Source of the DNA: Pseudorhizobium flavum
GTDB lineage: Bacteria; Pseudomonadota; Alphaproteobacteria; Rhizobiales; Rhizobiaceae
Reading direction: 5' to 3'
Assembly: GCF_902502825.2 (NCBI RefSeq)
Contig: NZ_LR723670.1
Span: 2,790,001 to 2,854,000 of the forward strand
DNA length: 64,000 nucleotides
In this document: positions 30,557 to 43,938 of the stretch, one piece after another
Layout of the letters: each line of letters starts with the position of its first letter
How positions within the stretch are numbered: position 1 is the stretch's first letter
The notes under the pieces: model-generated
What the model saw: only the letters and a program-made list of their open reading frames with translations
What the model was told of the DNA's origin: nothing
Database searches by the model: none
Position numbers and translations under genes: made by a program

Positions 30557-31297
30557 TCAGTTCCGTTCGCCCTGCCATGGATCGTTTCGCTCCAGTAGCT
30601 CGATCTGGATCTGCTGGAGTTCGGTCAGCCGTTCCCACTGCTTCGCCATCTGGTGGTCGATCTTCTCGTGCAACTGGCGGATTTCCAGTTCGGCCCGCAG
30701 GTTGACCATGTAGTCGCTCTCGGCCCGCTGCCTGTCCTTCGCCTCCTGCCGCTTCTGGCTCATCATGATGATTGGCGCCTGCAATGCGGCTACGCAGGAC
30801 AGCACGAGGTTGAGCAGGATGAACGGATAGGGATCGAACGGCTCGGCAAACAGGCCCGAGATGTTGACACTCATCCAGAGGAGAAGAACGGCGCAGAAAA
30901 GAAGAATGAAGCTCCAGGAGCCGCCGAAGGATGCCACCGCATCGGCGGCCCTTTCGCCGAAGCTGCGCGGCGGTTCCAGCACCAGGTCGGCACTCGACTG
31001 CACCGTTGAGCCGCCCGTCACGAAGCTGTCGAGTACCCGCCTGTCCAGCTCCGACAGTTCCCCTCGTTCATCGTTCAGGAGCTTCTCGACATAAAGCCGC
31101 CGGTAGCGGGAAAGATCGCGCTCGCAGATCAGCGATTGGTCGTCAATGTCACCGACCTGCTCCGCGATCATCGCCTGCAGGGCCGGCCTCAGCTCGTGAA
31201 TTTCATGCATCTGCCGAAGGGGCAGGTTGCGACCGCACACGGCGCAATGCGCCGTCTTCGCGTCCATCTTCTCTTGTTCGTTCAACACTGTCGTCAT
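30557..31297 (-). CDS. DUF1003 domain membrane protein
   Basis: A 246-residue inner membrane protein. The N-terminal 90 residues are soluble, with a cysteine pair (HCAVCGRNLPL) and a further Cys in LICERDLSRYRRL that may form a small metal site. Two membrane segments follow (about 123-145, FGGSWSFILLFCAVLLLWMSVN, and 155-177, PFILLNLVLSCVAALQAPIIMM), then the DUF1003 signature SQKRQEAKDRQRAESDYMVNLRAELEI and a coiled-coil tail (to residue 240). Function is unknown. ATG 31297 follows AGGACAAG; MDAKT ten codons later is an alternative. It is divergent from manC. Confidence 0.86.
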   Translation of the reverse strand: MTTVLNEQEKMDAKTAHCAVCGRNLPLRQMHEIHELRPALQAMIAEQVGDIDDQSLICERDLSRYRRLYVEKLLNDERGELSELDRRVLDSFVTGGSTVQSSADLVLEPPRSFGERAADAVASFGGSWSFILLFCAVLLLWMSVNISGLFAEPFDPYPFILLNLVLSCVAALQAPIIMMSQKRQEAKDRQRAESDYMVNLRAELEIRQLHEKIDHQMAKQWERLTELQQIQIELLERNDPWQGERN

Positions 31298-31449
31298 CTT
31301 GTCCTGTCGCCGGCAGCCGACGTACCGGATATCCTCCGTCGTCGGTGCTGTTCTAGCGCGCGTAATCGGTTCTCTTGATTCTCCGACGCCAGCCGCTAGA
31401 AGATGCAGGAAGACAGTCTACGTATAGCTGGACAAATTCAAGGACAGAC

Positions 31450-32877
31450 ATGACTCAGAAGATCATCCCCGTGATCATGGCGGGTGGCAAGGGAACGCGC
31501 CTGTGGCCACTGTCGCGCGCAAGTGCTCCCAAGCAGTTCATCCAGTTCGTGGGTGACCGGACGCTCTACCAGGCGACCTTGGCGCGCCTTGCCGACCCCA
31601 TGCTCTACGAGTCGCCGATCGTCGTCACCAACGAAGACTTCCGCTTCATGGTCGCCGAACAGGCCCGAGAACTCGACGTCGAACTGGCGGGCACGCTGCT
31701 GGAGCCGGTCGCCCGCAATACGGCCGCCGCAATCGCCGCCGCTGCCGCCCTGATCCTCGATCGCCATGGTCCCGATGCCGTCATGCAGGTGCTTGCATCT
31801 GACCACGAGATTGTTGCCGATCAGCACTATTTCGACGCCATCCGGTCTGCACGGGACGCAGCGATCGCCGGCAGGCTCGTGACCTTCGGCATCACCCCGA
31901 CCGAACCCGCCACCGGCTATGGCTATATCGAAGCCGGCGAATCCCTCGGAGGCGGCGCCCATGCCGTCAGACGCTTCGTCGAAAAGCCGCCGCTCAAGGA
32001 AGCGGAGCACATGCTGGCGGATGGCGGCTTCTACTGGAACTCCGGCATCTTCATGTTCACGGCGGGCAAGTTGATGGAGGAAATGGAGGCTCACGCACCG
32101 GAGGTGGCCAAAGCGGCTCGCGAGGCCGTCGCAAACGCAATCACTGACCTCGATTTCATTCGTCTCGACGCCGCAGCCTTTGCCCGGAGCCCGGACATCT
32201 CGATCGACTACGCCGTCATGGAGAAGACTTCGAATGCCGCCGTCGTTCCTTCGTCCTTCACATGGTCCGATCTCGGCAGCTGGGATGCGGTATGGAAGCT
32301 CGGCACGCGGGACCAGGCCGGCAACATGGTTTCCGGCAACGCGACACTGATGGATACGCGAGATTCTCTCGTCATGTCCCGCACCAGCCATCTCGCCGTC
32401 CAGGGACTGGAAAACGTAGTGGTGATCGCCAGCGAGGATGCGGTCTATGTTGGGCGGCTGGAGGAGAGCCAGAATGTCGGCCGAATGGTCAAGAAGCTCG
32501 CCGCCGACAAGGCGACCTCGGCACTCACCGAGAGCCACCCTACCTCCTACCGTCCCTGGGGCGGCTATACCTCCATTCTCAACGGCGACCGCTTCCAGGT
32601 GAAGCGCCTGTTCGTCTCGCCGGGCAAGAAGCTGTCTCTGCAGAAGCATCATCACCGCTCCGAGCACTGGATTTGTGTAAAGGGCACGGCCGAGGTTACT
32701 GTCGGCGACGAGGTGAAGACGGTGCGGGAGAACGAAAGCGTCTACATCCCGCAGGGCGAGGTCCATCGTCTCTCCAACCCGGGCAAGATCCTGCTCGAGA
32801 TGATCGAGGTGCAGACCGGCTCCTATCTCGGCGAGGACGACATCATCCGCATCGTCGACGAGTTTGGTCGCGGCTGA
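31450..32877 (+). CDS. manC: Mannose-1-phosphate guanylyltransferase / mannose-6-phosphate isomerase
   Basis: A 475-residue bifunctional type II enzyme supplying GDP-mannose for surface polysaccharide. The N-terminal guanylyltransferase has PVIMAGGKGTRLWPLSR (nucleotide loop), QFIQF and FVEKPPLKEAEHML. The C-terminal cupin isomerase domain (about 365-475) has YRPWGGYTSI, VKRLFVSPGKKLSLQKHHHRSEHW (metal His cluster) and VYIPQGEVHRLSNPG. The domain order and length fit the ManC/CpsB type. ATG 31450 has AAGGACA upstream; an earlier in-frame ATG at 31375 adds 25 unrelated residues. The gene stands alone, without manB or glycosyltransferases beside it. Confidence 0.93.
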   Translation: MTQKIIPVIMAGGKGTRLWPLSRASAPKQFIQFVGDRTLYQATLARLADPMLYESPIVVTNEDFRFMVAEQARELDVELAGTLLEPVARNTAAAIAAAAALILDRHGPDAVMQVLASDHEIVADQHYFDAIRSARDAAIAGRLVTFGITPTEPATGYGYIEAGESLGGGAHAVRRFVEKPPLKEAEHMLADGGFYWNSGIFMFTAGKLMEEMEAHAPEVAKAAREAVANAITDLDFIRLDAAAFARSPDISIDYAVMEKTSNAAVVPSSFTWSDLGSWDAVWKLGTRDQAGNMVSGNATLMDTRDSLVMSRTSHLAVQGLENVVVIASEDAVYVGRLEESQNVGRMVKKLAADKATSALTESHPTSYRPWGGYTSILNGDRFQVKRLFVSPGKKLSLQKHHHRSEHWICVKGTAEVTVGDEVKTVRENESVYIPQGEVHRLSNPGKILLEMIEVQTGSYLGEDDIIRIVDEFGRG

Positions 32878-32886
32878 GGCCTGCGC

Positions 32887-32914
32887 GCTCGCAAGGCGGC
32901 CTCGCCTTGCGAGC
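32887..32914 (+). terminator. Probable terminator hairpin after manC
   Basis: A perfect 11-bp stem (GCTCGCAAGGC/GCCTTGCGAGC, 6-base loop) begins 9 bases after the manC stop. It is strong, but no T-run follows; it may act as a Rho-assisted stop or protect the 3' end. Confidence 0.5.
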
Positions 32915-33075
32915 TGACGCCGAATGCATGCTCCTCCGGGCACTTCCGTCCCCGCTCCGGGCCGTTTTGGCACCAATCGGGCCATTGATTAAAATCTGAG
33001 CTTTCCGCTTAGCCCTTCCTCCACGGCCTCCTGTTATTCAATGCCGAGGTTCAGCTGTTTTGGGCGGATGGGAAG

Positions 33076-34269
33076 ATGATGGCGTGGCAGAATTTCTCGC
33101 GGCTCCTGAATGACCGCAGCGGCAATTTCGGCATGATGACGGCAATCCTGCTCCCCGTCCTGCTCGGAGCAGCCGGTGTCGCGCTGGACCTCACCAACAT
33201 GATGGTCTCCAAGACGCAGTTGCAGGAAGCCGCCGACTCCGCGGCGCTTGCAGCCTCCACGGCGCTCGCCAGCGGCGAAGCTGCCGATGAGGCGGCCGCC
33301 CGCGAGCTTGCGAAGCAGTTCTTCCTCGGGCAGGCGTCCAACACGTTGGGTGCCGAAGCCGCGAGCGCCCTTGCCGGGACGCTCGACATCGATATCAAGA
33401 CCACAGCGACCGCCACTGGCAAGAAATTCCAGGTCCAGGTCGGGTCAAATTACGACCTCGCCCTAACGCCGCTGATGGGCGTGCTCGGCCAAGGTTCGAT
33501 GAACATTGCCACCAGCGGTACGTCGACGAGTGGGACGGAGGAGGAGCGCTCGGCACTTTCGATGTATCTCGCTCTGGATCGCTCGGGCTCAATGGCATTC
33601 GTAACCGAACAGACGAAGCCGGGAACCTGCGACAACTACACGAGAAACTCCTGGCCATATCCTGCTTCGAATTCTCCATGCTATGTTCGGAAGATCGAAG
33701 CCCTGCAGGCCGCTTCGGCAGTGCTCTTCTCAACCCTCCGGGAGGCAGATCCGGACAAGACGATGGTTCGCCTTGGCGCCACGTCCTATACCGATGAAAC
33801 TCAACCGGCTCGGGCAATGGAATGGGGCGTGGACGGCGTCGAGAAGTACGTCCAGGCCCTTCCGTACCTTCCAACGGGAGGAACCGACGCCAATGGCGCT
33901 TTGAAGAATGCTTGGGACGCACTGAAGAGCAAGAATGAAGCGGAGAAGGACGCGCACGAATCCAAGGATAACGACAAGTTTGATCGATACATCCTGCTGA
34001 TGACCGACGGTGAAATGACGGGCAATAGCTCGAACTGGAACGAGAACCTGGACAACAAGGTGCGAAAGAAATGCGAGGAGGCCAAGAAGGACAAGATCAC
34101 AATCTTCTCAGTCGCCTTCATGGCCCCTTCGCGCGGCAAGGAACTCCTGAACTACTGTGCAAGTGGTGCAGAGAATTACTTCCAGCCCGAGACTATGGAT
34201 GATCTGGTGGCTGCCTTCGAGGCGATCGGCAAGAAAGCCGCCCAATCCGCAACGCGCCTCACCAACTGA
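33076..34269 (+). CDS. TadE/TadG-like pilus assembly protein with von Willebrand A domain
   Basis: A 397-residue protein. The N-terminus (residues 10-60) is the TadE/TadG pseudopilin-like region: DRSGNFGMMTAILLPVLLGAAGVALDLTNMM, with a membrane segment and the following ADSAALAASTALA helix. A von Willebrand factor A domain occupies about residues 160-385; its metal site is seen in ALDRSGSM (DxSxS), with the third motif in LMTDGEMTG. Two cysteine pairs (GTCDNY/SPCYV and KKCEE/NYCASG) may form periplasmic disulfides. TadG proteins work with tight-adherence pilus machines, but no tad genes are near. ATG 33076 (or the adjacent 33079) follows TGGGA. A strong terminator follows, so it is a single-gene unit. 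Confidence 0.82.
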   Translation: MMAWQNFSRLLNDRSGNFGMMTAILLPVLLGAAGVALDLTNMMVSKTQLQEAADSAALAASTALASGEAADEAAARELAKQFFLGQASNTLGAEAASALAGTLDIDIKTTATATGKKFQVQVGSNYDLALTPLMGVLGQGSMNIATSGTSTSGTEEERSALSMYLALDRSGSMAFVTEQTKPGTCDNYTRNSWPYPASNSPCYVRKIEALQAASAVLFSTLREADPDKTMVRLGATSYTDETQPARAMEWGVDGVEKYVQALPYLPTGGTDANGALKNAWDALKSKNEAEKDAHESKDNDKFDRYILLMTDGEMTGNSSNWNENLDNKVRKKCEEAKKDKITIFSVAFMAPSRGKELLNYCASGAENYFQPETMDDLVAAFEAIGKKAAQSATRLTN

Positions 34270-34280
34270 CTCGCCTTCAT

Positions 34281-34316
34281 GCGACGAACCCGCCCGACCG
34301 GCGGGTTCGTCGCTTT
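34281..34316 (+). terminator. Strong hairpin terminator after the TadG-like gene
   Basis: A perfect 14-bp stem from 34281 to 34294 pairs with 34300 to 34313 around a 5-base loop (CGACC), then TTT. It separates the TadG-like gene from the glycogen operon. Confidence 0.75.
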
Positions 34317-34469
34317 CCACGCTCACCCCTATCCCCGCCTTTTTTCCGCCGCCTCAATCGATTTATTGCCAGCTTCCCGCGTCGGTGCGTAAACTGACTC
34401 GAATACAGGAAGACCGAAGGTTCACGCAGGCCGCCTCCCCGCCTGCCCTACCGGAAGAGTTGGCAGACC

Positions 34470-36932
34470 ATGAATGATAGCCTCCCGGCTGTGGAAATCC
34501 CGCAGCCAAGCCCCCGCAGCACCCGTCCCGAAATCCTCGCCTCAGAGATCATAGAGCGCCTCACCTACCGCATCGGCAAGGATGCCAAGGTAGCCAAGCC
34601 GCACGACTGGTTGACGGCTGCCATCCTCGTGGTCCGTGACCGCATCATCGACCGTTGGATGGATTCCACACGCCGCGTTTACGAAAAGGGCGACAAGCGG
34701 GTCTACTATCTCTCGCTGGAATTCCTGATCGGCCGGCTGATGCGCGATGCCGTGTCCAATCTCGGCCTCATGAATGAACTGCGTGATGCACTGGCTTCTC
34801 TTGGCGTCGATTTCGATGTCATTGCGGGCCTCGAACCCGATGCAGCGCTGGGCAATGGCGGCCTCGGTCGACTCGCCGCCTGCTTCATGGAGTCTATGGC
34901 GACAGTCGACATTCCCGCCTATGGCTATGGCATCCGCTATGTCCACGGCCTCTTCCGCCAGCAGATGGCGGATGGCTGGCAGGTGGAACTGCCGGAAACC
35001 TGGCTTGCCCACGGCAACCCCTGGGAGTTCGAGCGGCGCGAAAGCTCTTACGAGATCGGCTTCGGCGGTTCGGTGGAAACCATCGGCGGCTATGACGAGC
35101 CGCCGCGCTATGTCTGGAAACCGGCCGAACGGGTGATCGCGACCGCCTACGATACGCCGGTGGTCGGCTGGCGCGCCCAGCGGGTCAACACCCTGCGCCT
35201 CTGGTCGGCCCAGCCGATCGACCCGATCCTGCTCGATGCCTTCAATGCCGGCGACCACATCGGCGCCCTGCGCGAGAGCAACAAGGCGGAGGCGTTGACC
35301 CGCGTCCTCTATCCGGCTGATGCAAATCCCGCCGGCCAGGAACTGCGGTTGCGGCAGGAATACTTCTTCTCCTCCGCATCGCTCCAGGACATCCTGCGCC
35401 GCCATCTGCAGCAGTATCCGGACTTTTCCAATCTTCCGGACAAGGTGGCGATCCAGTTGAACGACACGCATCCGGCGGTTTCGATCGGCGAGATGATGCG
35501 CCTGCTCACCGACGTGCACGGACTGGAGTTTGACGAGGCATGGGAGATCACCCGCGGCACCTTCTCCTACACCAACCATACCCTCCTGCCCGAAGCGCTG
35601 GAAAGCTGGCCCGTGCCGCTCTTCGAGCGCCTGCTGCCCCGCCACATGCAGATCGTCTACGCGATCAACGCGAAGATCCTGGTCGAGGCCCGCAAGGCGA
35701 AGAACTTCAGCGATCAGCAGATCCGCGCCATCTCCCTGATCGACGAGAACGGCGACCGCCGGGTGCGCATGGGTAACCTCGCCTTCATCGGCTCCCATTC
35801 CATCAACGGCGTGTCGGCGCTCCACACGGACCTGATGAAGGTCACCGTCTTCTCGGACCTTCACACGCTTTATCCCGACCGGATCAACAACAAGACCAAT
35901 GGCATCACGCCGCGCCGCTGGCTGATGCAGTGCAATCCGGCGCTGACTTCGCTGATCCGCGAAGCGATCGGCGACAAGTTCCTGGATGACACGGAAGCGC
36001 TGCACGCTCTCGACACTTTCGCGGACGATGCCGCCTTCCAGGAGAAGTTCGCCGCCGTAAAGCGCGAGAACAAGGTCCAGCTTGCGCATCTCGTCGGCAG
36101 CCGAATGGGCGTGCGCCTCGATCCGTCGGCCATGTTCGACATCCAGATCAAGCGCATTCACGAGTACAAGCGCCAGCTTCTCAACATCGTCGAGGCGGTC
36201 GCCCTCTACGACCAGATCCGCTCCCATCCGGAGCTCGACTGGGTGCCGCGCGTCAAGCTTTTCGCTGGCAAGGCGGCGCCGAGCTACCACAACGCCAAGC
36301 TGATCATCAAGCTCGCGAACGATGTGGCCCGCGTCATCAACAACGATCCGGCGGTGCGCGGCCTGCTCAAGGTTGTCTTCGTACCGAACTACAATGTGTC
36401 GCTGGCGGAAGTCATGGTGCCGGCCGCTGACCTCTCGGAGCAGATCTCCACGGCCGGCATGGAAGCCTCCGGCACCGGAAACATGAAGTTCGCGCTGAAC
36501 GGCGCGCTGACAATCGGCACGCTGGACGGCGCAAACGTCGAGATGCGCGATCATGTGGGCGCGGATAACATCGTCATCTTCGGATTGACGGCGGAAGAGG
36601 TCGCCCAGGCCCGAGCCGACGGTCATGAGCCGCGCGCCATCATCGAGAAGTCGAAGGAACTTTCGCAGGCGCTCGATGCGATCGCCTCCGGCGTCTTTTC
36701 GCCGGACGACCGCTCCCGCTTCACCGGCCTGATCGACGGGATCTACAATCACGACTGGTTCATGCTGACCGCGGATTTTGATGCCTATGCGGCAGCACAG
36801 CGGACCGTTGACCAAATCTGGACCGACCCTAAATCATGGTATTCAAAGACAATTCGAAATACCGCCCGGATGGGATGGTTCTCCTCTGACAGAACCATTC
36901 GCCAGTACGCGTCGGAAATCTGGAGAGCCTGA
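34470..36932 (+). CDS. glgP: Glycogen phosphorylase
   Basis: An 820-residue PLP enzyme that releases glucose 1-phosphate from glycogen ends. Family landmarks: VYYLSLEFLIGRLM near residue 75, DAALGNGGLGRLAACFMES near 125, YGIRYVHGLFRQ, QLNDTHPAVSIGEMMRLL and the PLP site EASGTGNMKFALNGA with Lys673. Length is standard for bacterial enzymes. It is the first gene of the glycogen operon; its TGA shares its A with the ATG of glgB. The 153 bases upstream hold no promoter I can name. The ribosome site before ATG 34470 is weak. Confidence 0.96.
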   Translation: MNDSLPAVEIPQPSPRSTRPEILASEIIERLTYRIGKDAKVAKPHDWLTAAILVVRDRIIDRWMDSTRRVYEKGDKRVYYLSLEFLIGRLMRDAVSNLGLMNELRDALASLGVDFDVIAGLEPDAALGNGGLGRLAACFMESMATVDIPAYGYGIRYVHGLFRQQMADGWQVELPETWLAHGNPWEFERRESSYEIGFGGSVETIGGYDEPPRYVWKPAERVIATAYDTPVVGWRAQRVNTLRLWSAQPIDPILLDAFNAGDHIGALRESNKAEALTRVLYPADANPAGQELRLRQEYFFSSASLQDILRRHLQQYPDFSNLPDKVAIQLNDTHPAVSIGEMMRLLTDVHGLEFDEAWEITRGTFSYTNHTLLPEALESWPVPLFERLLPRHMQIVYAINAKILVEARKAKNFSDQQIRAISLIDENGDRRVRMGNLAFIGSHSINGVSALHTDLMKVTVFSDLHTLYPDRINNKTNGITPRRWLMQCNPALTSLIREAIGDKFLDDTEALHALDTFADDAAFQEKFAAVKRENKVQLAHLVGSRMGVRLDPSAMFDIQIKRIHEYKRQLLNIVEAVALYDQIRSHPELDWVPRVKLFAGKAAPSYHNAKLIIKLANDVARVINNDPAVRGLLKVVFVPNYNVSLAEVMVPAADLSEQISTAGMEASGTGNMKFALNGALTIGTLDGANVEMRDHVGADNIVIFGLTAEEVAQARADGHEPRAIIEKSKELSQALDAIASGVFSPDDRSRFTGLIDGIYNHDWFMLTADFDAYAAAQRTVDQIWTDPKSWYSKTIRNTARMGWFSSDRTIRQYASEIWRA

Positions 36933-39145
36933 TGACGACAGCGCCAAAGTCGCCCGACGACGGAAGAGCCCCTGGCGAAATTCCGTTGTCGGAGATCGAG
37001 GCGATCCTGGAAGGCCGACACAGCAATCCCTTCGCTGTGCTCGGCCTCCACAAGCTGCCAACCGGCTATCATGTCCGCTGTTTCATCCCTGGCGCCGAGG
37101 AGGTTGCCGCCTACCTTCTCGATGGAACGCGGCTTGGCCTGCTGAAGCGGCGCCATGAGGCTGGCTTCTTCGAAGGGCCGGTAGACGTCCCCTCACCAAA
37201 ACCGATCCGCTATCGCGCTCGACGTGGCGGAGACGACGAATGGGCGGTGACCGATCCCTACAGCTTCGGCCCCGTGTTCGGCCCCATGGACGATTACTTC
37301 GTCCGCGAAGGCTCCCACCTGCGCCTGTTCGACAAGATGGGCGCCCATCCGATCCGCCATCAGGGCGTGGATGGCTTTCACTTCGCCGTCTGGGCGCCCA
37401 ATGCCCGGCGGGTTTCGGTGGTCGGCGACTTCAATAACTGGGACGGGCGCCTGCACGTGATGCGCTTGCGGCAGGATACCGGCATCTGGGAAATCTTCGC
37501 GCCGGACGTACGGGCAGGCTCGCCCTACAAGTTCGAGATCATCGGCAGGGACGGCGAACGCCTTCTGAAGGCCGATCCCTATGCGCGCAAGGCGGAGATG
37601 CGGCCGAACACCGCGTCCGTCACCACGCCGGAGTTGAAGCAGGATTGGGAGGACGAGGCTCACCGCACCCATTGGCGGACTGCCGATCACCGCCGCCAGC
37701 CCATATCGATCTACGAGGTCCATGCCGGGTCATGGCAGCGGCGTGACGACGGCACCTTCCTCAGTTGGGATGAACTCGCCGCGCGGCTGATCCCCTACGT
37801 CACCGATATGGGCTTCACCCATATCGAATTCCTGCCCGTGACCGAACATCCCTATGACCCCTCCTGGGGCTACCAGACGACCGGCCTTTACGCACCGACC
37901 GCGCGTTTCGGCGATCCGGAGGGTTTCGCCCGCTTCGTCAACGGCTGCCACAAGGTCGGCATCGGCGTCATCCTGGACTGGGTACCGGCGCATTTCCCCA
38001 CCGACGAGCACGGGCTGCGTCGCTTCGACGGCACCGCCCTTTACGAGCATGAGGACCCACGCCAGGGCTTCCATCCGGACTGGAACACCGCCATCTACAA
38101 TTTTGGGCGGCTGGAGGTTCTGTCATACCTCATCAACAACGCGCTTTACTGGGCCGAGAAATTCCATCTCGACGGGCTGCGCGTCGATGCGGTGGCCTCC
38201 ATGCTCTACCTCGACTACTCCCGCAAGGAGGGCGAGTGGGTTCCGAACGAATACGGCGGCCGCGAGAACCTCGAGGCGGTGCGCTTCCTGCAGAAGCTGA
38301 ACAGCCTATCCTACGGCAACCACCCCGGCGTGATGACGATCGCCGAAGAATCCACCTCGTGGCCGAAGGTGTCGCATCCCGTCCACGAAGGCGGACTTGG
38401 GTTCGGCTTCAAGTGGAACATGGGTTTCATGCACGACACGCTGAGCTACCTGAAGCGGGAGCCCATTCACCGCAAGCATCACCACAACGAGATCACCTTC
38501 GGTCTCGTCTACGCCTTTTCCGAGAACTTCGTCCTGCCCTTGAGCCATGACGAAGTGGTCCACGGCAAGGGTTCGCTGATTGCCAAGATGGCCGGCGATG
38601 ACTGGCAGAAATTCGCCAACCTGCGCGCCTACTATGCCTTCATGTGGGGCTATCCCGGCAAGAAGCTCCTGTTCATGGGACAGGAATTCGCCCAGTGGAG
38701 CGAATGGAGCGAGGCGAAAGCGCTCGACTGGAACCTCCTGCACTACCACCAGCACGAGGGCATGCGCCGGCTCGTCCGCGACCTCAACCTCTGCTACCGG
38801 GCAAAGCCCGCACTCCACGCGCGCGACTGCGAGCCGGAAGGCTTCCGCTGGCTGATTGCCGACGACCACGACAACTCCGTCTTCGCCTGGCTGCGCATGG
38901 CACCGGGCGAGCGGCCGGTGGCGGTCATCACCAATTTCACGCCGATCTATCGGGAAAATTACCGCCTCCCCTTGCCAACCGCGGGAAGATGGCGGGAAAT
39001 CCTCAACACGGATGCGGAGATCTATGGCGGCAGCGGCAAGGGCAATGGCGGCCGGGTACAGGCGGTCGACGCCGGAGGAGATATCAGTACCACCATGACG
39101 CTTCCGCCCCTGGCGACGATCATGCTGGAACTGGAACAAGTATAG
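36932..39145 (+). CDS. glgB: 1,4-alpha-glucan branching enzyme
   Basis: A 737-residue GH13 enzyme that makes the alpha-1,6 branches of glycogen. Layout: N-terminal carbohydrate-binding domains (to about 240, with [22 protein letters not shown]), the catalytic barrel, and a C-terminal beta domain. Catalytic nucleophile Asp419 lies in [14 protein letters not shown], the acid Glu in [11 protein letters not shown], and the transition-state Asp in [15 protein letters not shown]. The length is that of the long GlgB type. It begins at the last base of glgP, so it is translationally coupled, and ends 17 bases before glgC. Confidence 0.96.
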   Translation: MTTAPKSPDDGRAPGEIPLSEIEAILEGRHSNPFAVLGLHKLPTGYHVRCFIPGAEEVAAYLLDGTRLGLLKRRHEAGFFEGPVDVPSPKPIRYRARRGGDDEWAVTDPYSFGPVFGPMDDYFVREGSHLRLFDKMGAHPIRHQGVDGFHFAVWAPNARRVSVVGDFNNWDGRLHVMRLRQDTGIWEIFAPDVRAGSPYKFEIIGRDGERLLKADPYARKAEMRPNTASVTTPELKQDWEDEAHRTHWRTADHRRQPISIYEVHAGSWQRRDDGTFLSWDELAARLIPYVTDMGFTHIEFLPVTEHPYDPSWGYQTTGLYAPTARFGDPEGFARFVNGCHKVGIGVILDWVPAHFPTDEHGLRRFDGTALYEHEDPRQGFHPDWNTAIYNFGRLEVLSYLINNALYWAEKFHLDGLRVDAVASMLYLDYSRKEGEWVPNEYGGRENLEAVRFLQKLNSLSYGNHPGVMTIAEESTSWPKVSHPVHEGGLGFGFKWNMGFMHDTLSYLKREPIHRKHHHNEITFGLVYAFSENFVLPLSHDEVVHGKGSLIAKMAGDDWQKFANLRAYYAFMWGYPGKKLLFMGQEFAQWSEWSEAKALDWNLLHYHQHEGMRRLVRDLNLCYRAKPALHARDCEPEGFRWLIADDHDNSVFAWLRMAPGERPVAVITNFTPIYRENYRLPLPTAGRWREILNTDAEIYGGSGKGNGGRVQAVDAGGDISTTMTLPPLATIMLELEQV

Positions 39146-39162
39146 AAGAGAGGGGGAGCAGA

Positions 39163-40425
39163 ATGGACGACAAGCGCTATCAGCCACTGGCTCGCGATGC
39201 CATGGCCTATGTCCTGGCGGGCGGCCGCGGAAGCCGCCTCAAGGAGTTGACCGACCGGCGTGCCAAGCCGGCCGTCTATTTCGGCGGCAAGGCCCGCATC
39301 ATCGACTTCGCCCTTTCCAACGCGCTGAATTCCGGCATTCGCCGCATCGGCGTCGCCACCCAGTACAAGGCCCATTCGCTGATCCGCCACATGCAGCGCG
39401 GCTGGGGCTTCCTGCGGCCGGAACGCAACGAGAGCTTCGACATCCTGCCGGCGTCCCAGCGTGTCTCGGAAACGCAGTGGTACGAAGGCACGGCCGATGC
39501 CGTCTACCAGAACATCGATATCATCGAGGCCTACAATCCGGAGTACATGGTCATCCTGGCCGGCGATCACGTCTACAAGATGGACTATGAATACATGCTC
39601 CAGCAGCATGTGGATTCCGGCGCCGATGTCACCGTCGGCTGCCTGGAAGTGCCGCGCATGGAAGCGACCGGCTTCGGCGTCATGCATGTCAACGAGAAGG
39701 ACGAGATCATCGACTTCGTCGAGAAGCCGGCCAATCCGCCAGGCATCCCCGACAAGCCGGACTTTGCCCTCGCCTCGATGGGCATCTATGTCTTCCACAC
39801 GAAGTTCCTGGCCGAAGTGCTGAAGCGCGATGCGGCGGATCCTTCCTCCAACCGCGACTTCGGCAAGGACATCATCCCCTACATCGTCAAGAACGGTACT
39901 GCAGTCGCCCACCGCTTCCACAAGTCCTGCGTCCGCTCCGATTTCGAGCGCGAGTCCTACTGGCGCGACGTCGGTACGATCGAGGCCTACTGGCAGGCGA
40001 ACATCGATCTTACCGCCATTCTTCCCGAGCTCGACATCTACGACAAGTCCTGGCCGATCTGGACCTATGCGGAGATCACGCCGCCTGCCAAGTTCGTCCA
40101 TGACGACGAGGACCGTCGCGGCTCGGCAATCTCCTCTGTGGTGTCGGGAGACTGCATCATCTCCGGCTCAACGCTGCACCGCAGCCTGCTCTTCACCGGC
40201 GTCCGCGCCAATTCCTACTCCCGCCTCGACGGTGCGGTGGTTCTGCCGAATGTCCGCATCGGCCGTCGGGCGCAGCTTCGCAATGTCGTCATCGACTCCA
40301 ATGTAACCATTCCGGAAGGTCTGGTGGTCGGCGAGGATCCCGAACTCGATGCCAAGCGCTTCCGCCGCACCGAGAACGGCATCTGCCTGATCACCCAGCC
40401 GATGATCGACAAACTGGACCTGTAG
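39163..40425 (+). CDS. glgC: Glucose-1-phosphate adenylyltransferase
   Basis: A 420-residue enzyme making ADP-glucose, the committed step of glycogen synthesis. Signatures: [39 protein letters not shown] (nucleotide and activator sites), [29 protein letters not shown], and the C-terminal left-handed beta-helix ([34 protein letters not shown]). Start ATG 39163 has GAGGGGGAG just upstream; the frame runs open far into glgB, but that part is not coding. glgA starts 6 bases after the stop. In rhizobia GlgC is typically activated by fructose 6-phosphate and pyruvate; that is family knowledge. Confidence 0.96.
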   Translation: MDDKRYQPLARDAMAYVLAGGRGSRLKELTDRRAKPAVYFGGKARIIDFALSNALNSGIRRIGVATQYKAHSLIRHMQRGWGFLRPERNESFDILPASQRVSETQWYEGTADAVYQNIDIIEAYNPEYMVILAGDHVYKMDYEYMLQQHVDSGADVTVGCLEVPRMEATGFGVMHVNEKDEIIDFVEKPANPPGIPDKPDFALASMGIYVFHTKFLAEVLKRDAADPSSNRDFGKDIIPYIVKNGTAVAHRFHKSCVRSDFERESYWRDVGTIEAYWQANIDLTAILPELDIYDKSWPIWTYAEITPPAKFVHDDEDRRGSAISSVVSGDCIISGSTLHRSLLFTGVRANSYSRLDGAVVLPNVRIGRRAQLRNVVIDSNVTIPEGLVVGEDPELDAKRFRRTENGICLITQPMIDKLDL

Positions 40426-40431
40426 AGCCGT

Positions 40432-43504
<3,073 letters not shown>

Positions 43505-43530
43505 TCGCAGAGACAGGAGGAAGCCAGACA

Positions 43531-43938
43531 GTGGCGACGAGAACCGCGTCCTGCAGTTGCGGGCAGCTCCGGATCGAAGTGAACGGCGAGCCGCTCAATG
43601 TCGGCGTCTGCCATTGCCTCGCCTGCCAGCAGCGCACCGGCAGCGTGTTCGCAGCGCTCGCGGCTTTCCGCACGCCTTATCGGGTCATTGGCGCGGCCAG
43701 CGAATATCTGCGCACGGGAGACCAGGGCGCAAGCTACCGTTTCCGCTTTTGCCCGGTCTGCGGCACCAACCTCTTCCATACGGAAGAAGGCGTCGGCGAC
43801 CGATCGGTTGCCGTGGCCGTGGGCGGCTTTGCCGATCCCTCCTTCCCACCGCCGCAAGTCTCGGTCTATGACTGCCGAAGGCACGACTGGGTTCAACTGC
43901 CGGACGGCCTTGCCGTCTATGAGAAGGATCCGGAATGA
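43531..43938 (+). CDS. GFA/CENP-V family zinc protein
   Basis: A 135-residue protein of the GFA (glutathione-dependent formaldehyde-activating enzyme) family. Zinc cysteines are visible: ASCSCGQLRIEV (C-x-C), GVCHCLACQQRTGS (C-x-C-x-x-C) and FCPVCGTNLFHTEEG (C-x-x-C). Catalytic formaldehyde activation has been questioned for many members, so the reaction is unknown. The start is GTG 43531 with AGGAGG about 11 bases upstream. It lies inside the glycogen operon between pgm and glgX, and its TGA overlaps the ATG of glgX by four bases (ATGA), so it is expressed with them. A role in glycogen metabolism is not established. Confidence 0.85.
   Translation: MATRTASCSCGQLRIEVNGEPLNVGVCHCLACQQRTGSVFAALAAFRTPYRVIGAASEYLRTGDQGASYRFRFCPVCGTNLFHTEEGVGDRSVAVAVGGFADPSFPPPQVSVYDCRRHDWVQLPDGLAVYEKDPE

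Noticed and set aside
34542..36815. A 757-codon minus-strand frame opposite glgP
   Set aside because: Shadow of glgP; no ribosome site or recognisable family.
38644..39162. A long N-terminal extension of glgC inside glgB
   Set aside because: The extension is the out-of-frame reading of glgB; glgC has a strong ribosome site right before ATG 39163.
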